Below, in pieces: positions 10,593 through 22,859 of a stretch of DNA of 64,000 nt. The number at the start of each line of letters is the position of its first letter. Within the stretch, counting starts at the first letter, position 1. Under the pieces are notes generated by a model, which worked only from the letters and a program-made list of their open reading frames with translations, was not told the DNA's origin and did not search any database. The translations under genes were made by a program, and so were the position numbers. Source of the stretch: Nematostella vectensis (Eukaryota; Cnidaria; Anthozoa; Actiniaria; Edwardsiidae); NCBI RefSeq assembly GCF_932526225.1, contig NC_064041.1, positions 4,832,046 to 4,896,045 on the forward strand, given 5' to 3'.

Positions 10593-12877
10593 CTATATCT
10601 TGTTGACAAGTTTGACTTCGGTGGTAAAGCCATTTTCAAGCTTCTTAAACTCGAGTTTGAACCTGTCTTGAGTAACAAAATCTGATGGGTTATCCTTCTT
10701 ATTTATATTATTCACCCATACGCTCTCCACTTTCCAGCCTTTTCTTTCGCTGTATTTACTCTGCAACGTAACGGTAATTGACTGGGAATCACTCTTGGAA
10801 CAGTAGAGGATCTCCTTAGTGACGTCTGACTGCGCTGACATCTCTTCATAAGCACTGTCAGGGGTATTTTCACACGGGACTTTTTGCTCCTTGTTCGGAT
10901 CTCTGACCAGCTTGAATCCAGGGTTACTAAGCGCAATAATCAGGTATTTCGGTCCTTTTTCCAGCATCATCGTACATTCATGCGTTACTTCATTCACCGG
11001 ACCTCCAAGTGTTGCGGTTCCTGTAATTGTGGGCTCAAATATAGAATACGCGAATATTTTACTCCCCCTGCTCGGCAGATTGTCCAATTCCACGATGTGG
11101 GCGTTCCCCCGGTCTTGTAGTATACGGACTTTTCTCAGGTCACCCGGCATGAGTGGTCCACCATTAACAAGGATGTTATATCTTAAAGGCGTTGCATTGT
11201 CAGGGTGTTGGACCCAGGCTGTTGCATAGCGGCCCTTTGAGTTTTTACCTTGGTCGGTTTTTGATTGCTGATCACTTATCTTAACATGTAATCGTCCGTT
11301 GTTTTGCACGTCTGTGATACTGTAGATGTTACCAGAAGTGTCTTCTAGAGTCACATCCGTACCCATGTTTGCAGAATCGAAGGTTTGATCGGAACCCGAA
11401 AGTTTGTAATCTACACCCTCTACTTTTATAGAGCCACCGGTATCCTTTTCTTGGAACAAGGCCGTATGAGCGTGGTAAGTATTTTTTGCGTTACTTCGGA
11501 ATTCGACATCACTCACTAGACATACGATCAGATTGTTAAAGAATACGTACGACTTCTTGAACTCAAAGGTCATACTCGCAGCTGGCGAGTCTTGTTCCTT
11601 CGTCTCATAGTCTGGTTTATCATAGTGCATAGCAAACACACCATTCCTGGGTTCACATTTCAGGGGATTGGTGTGTACCTGGTGGGCTCCACATAGACTC
11701 ACACCGCCAGCTAACGTCTTCTTGTTGTAGAACCGCATTGACTTAAGCTCTAGATGTTTTGGTGAAATGTTGACCGCTGTGGCCCCTGGGATTAGGGTCC
11801 AGTCCCAACCGTTTTCCACGTCATACTTGATGAGCGATTCCTCATCGTTGGAAATCTGTAAGGTTCCATGACTTTCAAACAATCCGTACAAGTTCTCTTT
11901 CCCCCCGCTTTCAAAGTCCCAGACGTTCTTGTTAAACCCTTTCGCTGCTACGGCCCACTGGTCCCTCCTCTGAACGGATAATCCCGCAAAGTTCAGACTC
12001 CAGTGCCCCGAGGGTGTTGTTTCGGGTGCTGCCCCACCAGCCTTACCAACGACCCACTGCAGGATATCAAGAGATCCAATAGTGTTTAAGTAGTAGGAGC
12101 CTTTAGATGGTGAGCCATCTTGAAGCCTCTTCTCTAGGGTTGTATCACTGATTGTCGGATTGCTAGTTTTGTAATAAAGACGTAGCAGCATTCCAGTATC
12201 TTCTATTTTTGTACAACCCCTAGTTGTGGCTTCTTTACATGCGATGTACGCGTAAGCAGGGATTATACTAGCCAGTACCTCCTTTTTGTAGTTTGGAAAC
12301 CTTCCTGCTAAACTACTCGGTGTGGAATACTTCACAGCAACAGCTCGATATGTCTCTAGACACAAGTGCAAGTTCTTAACAGCGCTGACGCCAAGCTGGA
12401 ATTTTGTCCCGTCGAGAATGAACTGCACGATGGATGCGGTCTGCACTGCGTACGGGGCGTAGGCAGCTCCGTAGTACGTTTGGTGATGGAAGGAGGAGCC
12501 GTCTGGTTTGAAGACGCCGCCCAGACCCAGGTTTATAGCCATTGAGTTATCCGCGTTATCCTTGCAAGCATGCATATCGCGAATCTTTTTCTTCTTTTTA
12601 TCGTTATCATCTTCTGGCATGGAAAGCACTGTCAGGATTCTAAAGAACATGTGGACCTTCATTTGATCAGACGTTGTGCCGTCGAATTCAAATCCATGAG
12701 TGGAGCTTTTGCCGTAGACTTCATTGAAGTCATTGAACCATTTGCATGCCTTGATCATCTTATCGAGAAAGTCAGCCTCTAGGTGTTTGCGGACGGCAAA
12801 GACGCCATGTTGGAATCCGGCGGCGTTCATATTCCACTCGTGATCCAGGGAACCGAGTGCGCTACCTTCAGCCATTC
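10593..12877 (-). CDS. Last exon of PL8 lyase: catalytic and C-terminal domains
   Basis: A 2,285-nt exon. The acceptor is TATTTTGCAG|GAATGG; the first two bases complete the Gly codon begun in the previous exon, giving YDQ-GMAEG. It holds the His/Tyr, Arg and Glu candidates for the active site and the whole C-terminal beta-sandwich region, ending TEVKLVNKI. The reading frame extends 40 bases past the acceptor into the intron, so an ATG at its far end is not a start codon. Confidence 0.92.
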
Positions 12878-15800
12878 CTGCAAAATACGTGATATAGTGA
12901 GCATTTACCTTATACAATCATTTGCCAATATACACCATATAAAACACCTGCCAATACCCACCTTACAAATCATCTGCAAATATCCACCTTAAAAATTATC
13001 TGCCAATATCAAACTTACAAATCATCAGCCAATATCCACCTTACAAATCATCTGCAAATATTCACCTTACAAATCAACTGCCAATATCCACCTAACAAAT
13101 CATCTCCCAATATCAACCTTACAAATCATCTGCAAATATCCACCTTACAAATTATCTACCGATGGCCATATTCTTACACTATTCAACTGATGGCATCGTC
13201 TGGAAACGATAACCTGATGACATCTGAAAAGCAATCATATGATGATATCATCTGACAACGACAAACTGATGACATGTGGCAACAATAAAATGCCGACATC
13301 ATCTGACAACAATCAACTGATGGCCTCATACAACAATATATGATCGATGACATCATCTGGCAATATTTGATGGATGACATCATCTGACGATATACGGATC
13401 ATGCCATCTGATGAGAGGCACTACAGAGCAACGCTCTTCCAATTGCGCAACCCAGGCGTACCAAAACGTTAACATTGTGTTAAGACATTGTGTTATCACC
13501 AGGAAACATTGCATTTTATTACCTTGGTCGTATAAATACTTCAGCATAGTAATAACCCTGTCTCTTCTCTCCTCGTTAAGCGCACCAATCGCCTTTTCCA
13601 AGTCATCTTCTGTTGTCACACCATTCAACATATTCTTCATTGCCTTGCTTGTCCCTGCGATTCTCTCTATCGCTTGTTCCCGCACCGTGGCTGAAGCTCT
13701 CAAAAAAGGTGTCTCCGTTTGAATCATGTCTCTAATCTCCTTCTCTCGACTCTTTAGAATAAAGTCAATGGCAAGGGGCTGTAATATAATTTCAGTCATA
13801 AACGAGAACTTCATTTTGTCATAATATTCAATAGTGTTCTTCAATTTTTCAACTTTGTTCGCTCCTGGTCGTTTCTTAGTCTTCCCGTGTGGTGAGTTTC
13901 TCGAAAACAGTGCTGGTTTGATTATTAACGATATGCCTTTTTTTGATATGCCATTTCTTGCCAACAAAGCTTCATATAAAATATGTGCATCGTTGATAGT
14001 TTTTTGTAATGACTTCCATTTCTCTGCCCGCACGTTTGACAAGGAATTTGGATAGGTAGAGTACGACGATCTATCTAGATCTTGGTACCAATTCTCGACT
14101 CTTTCCTCGACCCTCCGGATGTTGTCCATCTGTTCAGCTATATCAGGGTAATCAGGCGCATCCGGAACTCTTCTCTGCAAAAGGAAACTTAAGTTAGTAT
14201 ATGACAGAAATTTAGGGGTTTTGGTGGGGTACGATACAGAAACATTACAGGAACTCTTCTCTGCAAAAGGAAACTTAAGTTAGTATATGACAGAAATTTA
14301 GGGGTTTTGGTGGGGTACGATACATAAACATTAAGGAACACTTCTCTGAAAAAGGAAACTTAAGTTACATATGACAGAAATTTAGTGTTTTGTGTAGGGA
14401 GAACGATACAGAAACATTTAGGAACACTTTTCTGCAAAAGGAAACTTAATTTAGTATATGACAGAAATTTAGGGGTTTGGGTGGGGAGAACGATACAGAA
14501 ACATTAAGAAAATATTTAGGGGAGGGCACAGCCACGCCCCTACTGGTCATTTATTTAAAACCTTTAAAAATAATTGTTTCGCCCCACCCCCTGCTACAAC
14601 CCTGGCAGATATAATGATACAGAAGCACAGAGCCTCGCTTTCATTCCTGATTTCGGCCCCAGTCTGCACTCACCAAGCGACCGCGAAAATGGGCTTTAAG
14701 GGTGTACTGACATCTGTTGCTAAGGAAAATTGAATAAAGCATAAAAGCCTTTTAGAAAGTCTTTAGGGTCTGATATTTGCCAAGTTGACCACCACAAGTG
14801 TGCTGACTATTATGATGACGTTACCCAGTGACGTCATAAAGTGACGTCATAGATACAGATAAAAGCAAATATTTCAGGTAAAATTGCTCGAAAACAAATA
14901 TTAAATAGGTTTTATGAATCTTGAGGGATGGGCGCATTAAGCCAAGCATGCGTTTTAGAAATGATTGAGTAATTGTTTTTTTATAATTTTTCATAGGTCC
15001 TGAAATCCATATTATTTGATATAATTTTGGTTTCTGTTAGATTAACACTATACGAAGGAGAATTTTATAAAAAGGAATACAGCAAAATATTGCGTTTTGA
15101 AATAACTTGGCGACAAAAAAAGCTTTTTTCTAGAAAACGCAGAACCGGAAGTGAAACAAAGCCCGCGCGTGCTCATTCGGCCTGCTCAGACACACTGATA
15201 TCTCACATGATGAAATTTGAATGAAGTTTAAAAACAAAATCCAATAGTGTTTCATGGTATATATACATTAAAGGAACGACATCCGTCATGTCATGATTAA
15301 AATTGAAAAAGTATTTTAAAACTCTGATATAAGGCACGAAACGAGGACCGAGACTCGAGACTTTAGGCCGAGATTCGAACAACACATCAAGAAAATCATA
15401 TAAGGGGGAGAGTGGAGAGCGAGGTGGAGAGTTGTGGAGCCTTCAAGGTATTTCGCCAGACATCAAACCATTACAACATTCATTCTCATTTACTGACTAT
15501 ATAGAAGAGTTGGAGAATAGCAATATTAGTTTATTTTAAGGCAGAAATTCGCGTATTGAAAATTGAATTTTTTTGGATTTCTTGAATGCAGCGTTGCATC
15601 ATTGAAGTCGCATGAGTATCACAAATATCACAGGCGAAGGGTCATAAGGTAATACAAGAGGGTTTTCTTTTGCCATAAGGTTTCTCCTGTAGCCTTTCTT
15701 GACTAAACTGGTTGCACTTCGTGAGTCTTTCCCGCCATTTCTATATTTTTACTGTTGTGACTTTGTCACACTGTTTGGTCCTACGACAAAAACTGACTTC

Positions 15801-18800
15801 CCACGTTGTCTCCTGTTTTTCCGGCTTAGTTTTCTTGTGTTTGAAACTGTACTTTGTGTTTTCACCATAAGCTTAAGTGATATTTTGGATAATTCTTCAC
15901 TTACAAACAATAATTTATTCAGCTCCGAAATCAGTCGCCTGTAAATTCTGCGAAGGATTTGCATATTTCTCTGAGCCCTGATTGCGATGCGCTGTTGTTG
16001 TGTCAGTCTCACGGTAGGCCAGTCACAGTTGGGTTGATGACAAAGAGTTAGTGATTGCGGTCGGATTGCGTTGTTGTGTAATACTGCTTGGAGTTTTTCT
16101 ACCAGTGGGTTCTAAGTGCATTGTTGATTGAGCGCGTTGGTTCAGTTTAAGGGCGACTCGAGTCCAACTTGTTTTTGCCACCCTGCATTTTCACTGTAGT
16201 CTTTTAACTATTTTATTCTACCTAACTTTACCTTGATTATTGATTATTAATAATTAATTGATCTAGTTAAATAAAAGAAAGGGAAACTAATCAAATAATT
16301 ATATACAATCAAACAATTATTTAACCGGAATAACCGGAAAACAACCTACAATACTATTTCTGTAATTCTTTTTCAAAAAAAAAATATATATATAATAATT
16401 ATATCTGGCATAATGGCAGGCCACCTCATGGCCCCCTTGATAGTACTCCTATTTGCTCTACATCTCCAGAATTTCTTATTACGGTGGCAGAGCCCACTAA
16501 TTGAGTCTAAGGCCGGACCCTTCATTTCACCAGCACTTTTTGAAATGAGCCTGGACAAAGTTAAAGTTTTCATGAACAATAGTCATCCCAATCGTAGAAA
16601 ATTGATCGCTCCAAGGAGTAACCCAAGCTCACTCGCCTTTCGCCTACTCATTCTTAGTGGGGACATCCCTCTCAATCCCGGTCCCACCTACCGGTATCCC
16701 TGTGGAGCATGCTCAAAACCAGTTAAATGCAACCAGAAGGGTATTCAGTGCGACTACTGCGATGCATGGTATCACACAAAATGCTGCTCAATAAGCAATG
16801 AAAGTTACAATACACTTGCTAACAGTTCTTGTTCTTGGATCTGCTGTGCCTGTGATGTGGCCAATTTCTCAAAGTCATCAAGTGGTCCTGACATTCCTGA
16901 TGACAATTATTATTTATCTTTATCAACATCAGTACAATCATCCGGCTCAAAATCGCCCCAGCCACTAACATCCTCCCCCAGGCAAAGATCTCCTGCATCA
17001 TATAAAATGAAAGACCCCCACAAATTGAGAGTGTTAACACTGAATGCTTGTAGCTTAAAGGGTAAAGATAAACGCCTTGAATTTCAAAGCCTGATTGACA
17101 ACTACAAACCTGATATTGTTAATGTAAATGAGACCCACATTAATGACACTGCCTTTTCGGCTGAAATTCTGGAGAAAGGTTACACCATTTTTCGTAAGGA
17201 TAGAAACGAATTTGGTGGAGGGGTGTTGTCTGCTTTCTCCAACCATCTTGTGGTGACTCACGAGGAGCAAATGGATGGTAATTATGAAGGCATCTGGTCA
17301 AAGATAAATATTGCAGGAAGCAAATCACTTTTTGTTGGCTCTGTCTATAGGATCCCAGACTCAAATGTTGACCCCCTTGTAGCTCTCGATGGTGCATTAT
17401 GCAAGCTGGTTAAAAATCCAATTCCAAACATCCTCATTACCGGTGACCTGAACCTGCCTAGTATATCATGGGAAGATGATAACTACGCTGTAAGACCTAA
17501 TCCTACTTATGGGCTTGAAGTAAACCACAAGTTTTTGGACATTGTGAACGACCACTCACTGACTCAACATGTTATGGAGCCAACTAGAGGGGAGAACACC
17601 CTCGATCTTGTTCTCACCACTTGCCCAGAGATGGTATTAGACCTAGTGGTTGAGCCCGGCATGAGTGATCATGATCTGGTGTTATTTGATCTAAACTTGA
17701 AGCCCACTTTCAACAAGAAAAAGCCTCGTAAAGTCTTTTTATTTAAGAAAGGTAACATGGGGGCAGTGAAAACTGACCTTAAAAAACATCTTGATAATTA
17801 CTTCAACAATGAGGCCTATCATAAATTGATCAATGAAAACTATGATTTCTTTAAAACCACAATCACTGAGATCATGAAAAAACATATCCCACAAAAAAAC
17901 ATCAGTGGTAGATGGAACTTGCCATGGATCACTAGTTCCATTAAAAGGTTAATCCGAAAAAAGCAACGTCTATATAACCATGCCAAACACTGTAACAACC
18001 ATGCTGCCTGGAAAAAATTTAAAGACTTGCGTAAACTCGTAAAGAAAAATCTCGCTAAGGCACACAGCGAGTATGTGTCCCAGCTCTTATCGGTCCCAGA
18101 GGGTAGTGAAACAGCGAACCATACCATAACCAAACGGTTCTGGACGTACATCAAGTCCAAAAAGACCCATGATGTTGGTGTTGCTCCCCTACGCGATGAT
18201 AAGGGTGAATTAGTCAGTGACAGTCTTGGTAAGGCACGTGCTCTGAGTTCACAGTTCCAGTCCGTTTTTACTCATGAAAATAATAGTTCTATACCTACAC
18301 TTGGACCAAGTCCTTATCCGACTATACCGTCTACTTTAATATCTATAGACGGTGTTATCAAACTACTTCAAAATGTTAACCCGAATAAAGCTAATGGCCC
18401 TGATTTAATCCCCTGTAAAATTTTACAAGAAGCTGCCAATGAAATCGCCCCAGCTCTGACGTTCTTGTTCACACAATCTTTAGAGACCGGTACTCTCCCG
18501 AATAACTGGCTCAGTGCAAATGTGACCCCAGTGTTCAAAAAGGGAAATAAGAATATCCCTTCCAACTACCGTCCTATTTCACTGACTGCTGTACCTTGTA
18601 AAATACTTGAGCACATTATTTTCCATGACATAATGAATCATCTTGATACCCATAATATCCTCGTCAAGTTCCAACATGGTTTTCGCAGGTTCTTTTCCTG
18701 TGAAACGCAATTAATAACCACCCTAGAGGATGTGGGGAAAGCTCTAGATCTCGGCAGACAAACTGATCTGATCATCATGGATTTTAGTAAAGCCTTTGAT

Positions 18801-19991
18801 ATTGTTCCCCACCAGCGGCTTATTTCCAAGCTCGATTTTTATGGAATTCGGGGTCTCCTAAAGACCTGGCTTACAACCTGGTTAACACATAGGGAACAAT
18901 CCGTTCTTGTTGATGGAGTCTCATCTGCCCCTATAAGTGTGTCATCTGGTGTGCCCCAGGGGACCGTTCTCGGCCCACTGATGTTTTTACTCTACATAAA
19001 TGACATCGGCAATGATTGTAAATCTTCTACCATAAGATTGTTTGCTGATGATACTCTTTTATACAGTGTCATCGAGGCAACTTCTGATGCACATCAGCTC
19101 CAGTCTGATCTTACCTCCATCGAGAAATGGGCAGAGAAATGGCTCATGTCCTTTAACCCAACAAAATGTTTTGTCATGAGAGTCACGAGAAATAGGGAAC
19201 CTATAGTGTTTAACTACACATTGATGAACCACATCCTTAAACCAGTTGAACACCATCCATACCTAGGCGTCGAGCTCTCGAACACACTTGACTGGAGCTG
19301 GCATATAAACAACAAAGTGTCCAAAGCCAACCAGACCTTAGGTTTTCTTAGGCGCAACCTAAGCAACTGCCCAGAGAACATTAAGGAAGCTGCTTATAAA
19401 TCGCTCGTTCTTCCACACTTAGAGTATGCCAGCTCTGCCTGGGATCCATGGTTGAAGAAACACGTCAAACAGATTGAGAAGGTTCAAAGGAGGGCGGGTC
19501 GTTTTGTTAAAAATTGCTGGGATAGGACTTCTGGCACAGTCACAAACATCCTAAACGATTTGGAGTGGCCCCCTCTCTCTAAAAGGCGCCAGGATGCCAG
19601 GCTTATATTATTTTACAAGGCTGTTAACAAGAAATCAGCACTTGAGATACCAGACAATATTGATAGACGCACCCGCCAATTACGCAGCTCTCATCCAGAT
19701 AAATTTATTGAGTTATGTCCAAGAACAGAAGCTTACAAGAACTCGTTTTTCTGTAGGACAATAAAAGAATGGAACAAGCTGCCCCGCCTTACCCTGGATT
19801 CCACTAGTGCAGATATTTTTAGAGAACGAATAAAATTAAATTAAATCAATAAAATTATATTAATACCAATAATGCTGTTTAAACGATTTTTATCTTTTTA
19901 CTTTATTTAATCTTTTTTTTTTATTCTGCCTTATTATTATTTTTATTCTGCCTTATTATTATTTGTATTATTATTTATTTTTTATTTTTTA

Positions 19992-20029
<38 letters not shown>

Positions 20030-20109
20030 ATTATTATTTCTATTATTATTTTATTTTATGTTTTTTATTTTTTTATTATTTTTTTTTATTTTTTTTATTT
20101 TTTTTATTT

Positions 20110-20140
<31 letters not shown>

Positions 20141-22811
20141 TTTTTTATTTTTTTAAATTAATTAATTTTTTTTTAATTTATTTTAGTTAATTAATTAATT
20201 AATGTATTTATTTATACAATTAATTTATATCCACAGTGATGGTAACCCCTTTGTGGATTAACAATGTAGATGTAGATGTAGATGTAGATATAGCGCGCGC
20301 TACTTTGAAATAGAATTTTCAGTGCGTGCGCGATCGTTCGGTGTTTGCAGCGCGCGCAGGTAAGTGAAAATTGAAAACTTTGGCTTAAAAAAGGTTGACT
20401 TGACTAAATCTTCACTAAATCTTCGTTTTTACAAAACATTGGAAATATCATCACCCGAAAAGGCTGAGATCAACTTGGAGTAAATTTTTGGGAACTTGAA
20501 ACGCATATTTTTATTGCTTTTACTTCAGGAAAGCTTGGAATGACGAATTCCGTGTTATGTATATGCGCGCGCTCAACGCCACCAGCGTAGCAACGTCGTT
20601 ACTGAGCAACACTAATGTCAGTACACCCTTAATAACTATATGTATATCTTCCCCCATTTTCATCGTACGAAACTTTGTTATTACGTTCCTCCCAAGAGGC
20701 TTAGCAGGCCACGTAAGTTTGGGGTGGGGGGGGGGGGGGGGGGGGTGGGGGACAGCACAACACAGAAACATCAAATGTTTGGGGGGCACGGCCACACCCC
20801 TACTGGTCATCTCCTTGAAAATATTCGGGGGGTGGTGGTGGTGGGGGGGTCACGGGGGGGGGCCAGTGCCGCTCTACCTGCTAAGGCCTTGCTCCTTTTT
20901 TCTTAAACATTCTCCTGTCACTCACCACAGCCCAATAGTAAGTCCTCTGGTACGAATTCCTGGCGTCCTGTTCAGGTGTGCCTGGTAAATATGGTACTAC
21001 CATATCTCGGCTTTCCTTTGCGATCTCCTCGGCCAGCTCTAGCAGGTCAATAAAGACGTAGTTTTGACCACTGCTTCCTGTCTGCTTGACTACAAACGTC
21101 AAAGAGCTACGGAAATAGGAAAATATCGTTGTTGCGCATACGTTTATCCCTTTGGCCATTTTGGATGGCGGTAGCGAACGCTAAAACATTTTCAAATTAT
21201 CAGGTGACTATATGTATTTTTACGTATCATGGCCGTAGCAGGCGTTGGGGTCCTGGGGACATCTTCTTCCCCCTCCCTCCCACAAATAAAAATATTTCTA
21301 TTTTCCAAAAAAAATATGTTAAATCGTAGACGATAAACGGACGTCGTCTACGATAACGTAAATCGTAGGACGATGATATCGTCCTACGTCTTCCAGATAG
21401 GTGAAGTGATCCAAAATTACTAAGGAATATGAGGAAATGATCATGTTGTAATATGCAATAGTCCACTTATCGCAACTTTCTCTCACATAAAAGTGTAAAA
21501 ATAGATGATACTTTATTTCTTGTTGTGTGAAAGTTTATATAAGCGAGCGAATACCACCACGATGCGCTTTGCCGCCTCGAAGTTCTTGTTGTTTTTTTGA
21601 GAAAGAACAGCCAAACTCGCACAAAAATCTTGCTTTGTGTACTGCTTAAAGCCGCTCGAATGATCCATTAATCGCAACGATCTTTCAAATACAGTGAAAC
21701 ATTCAGATTCAGTATAAATAAAGATTTCTTTGTTAGGTCCTTCATTTGGAGTTTATTATAGAGCGAACCCGAATTTTCAATTCTCAAATTCGCAAAAGTC
21801 TTTAAACTTCTCAAATAGTTTTGTTTGTTGGTCTTCTTTCATTTATTTTAGTCAACTACTTTAATTTCATCTTATAATCTTAATACCAACTCGCCACCAC
21901 CAATGGCGAGTTGACCAGTGATGGTGGCGAGTTGGCTATGGTGGCGAGTTGACCGTAAATCTTACCGCTGACCTAATGAAGCCGACCTTGCTGGGATTTT
22001 TGTTACCCTACACGGTATGCTTTTTGTCTCCCTGTTACCCCTGCTGAGTTTTCTTATTTTCCCTGGCATAGTTCTCTCTTTCCTGGGACCATTTCACACT
22101 GACTGGTTGGGAATTTTTCACCCGAATTTATTAAATAGACATTTAAAAACATGAAGAAATTCCACCGTGAAAACTTGTTATGCTTTTTACGTAAAACCTG
22201 CCGAGAAAGTATTAATCGCCAGATCGGTTAACAGACCTGCCAACATAACAAATACTTACTTAATACGTCTAAACATATTTCTTCCCCTCAATCCTAGTTC
22301 CTTATAGGTCACCCAGGCTGTACGCCAGCCCTCGAACCCCAAGTTGACTTTTATGATCTTGGACAAACCGGCGTCTGTGTTAAAGGTGATTTCCACGGTC
22401 GCGTTTGCAACATTTGCCACTTGAGTGTGCGGGCGGTACATCCAAAACCTTATGCCACCTTTTCTATATGTTTAAACAACAACAAAAACGTTACACATCA
22501 ATAAGGTCTCCTGTTCTGGCAGGATTTGACCGATTGCACACGCCGATTCGACGTTCCCGCACAACATTGCAATATCTGCTAATTTCACGCACGAAATTAA
22601 AATGCTTTCAATATGTAGTTTCTGGTCGCCGCCCGCGACCGGGGAATTCCAATTTTGCGGATACAAGATAAAGGGGTTCTACTGAAACAAGAACGTGAAG
22701 GTTGATGATGATGCTGATGATGCTGATGGTGACGGTGGTGGCGGCGGCGACGGTGGCGGTGGCGGTGACGGTGGCGGTGACGGTGACGGTGACGGTGACG
22801 GTGACGGTGAC

Positions 22812-22859
<48 letters not shown>

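Larger units (their letters stand above)
16413..20290 (+). mobile_element. CR1/L2-type non-LTR retrotransposon, ORF intact
   Basis: One long uninterrupted ORF is followed by a T/A-rich tail and a short terminal (GTAGAT)n tandem repeat at 20263-20290, typical of CR1-like 3' ends. It is antisense within an intron of the lyase gene. The 5' end is not defined; sequence before 16413 may belong to it. Confidence 0.85.

Noticed and set aside
17840-18160. Minus-strand frames within the CR1 ORF
   Set aside because: Shadows of the intact plus-strand ORF with clear retrotransposon domains.
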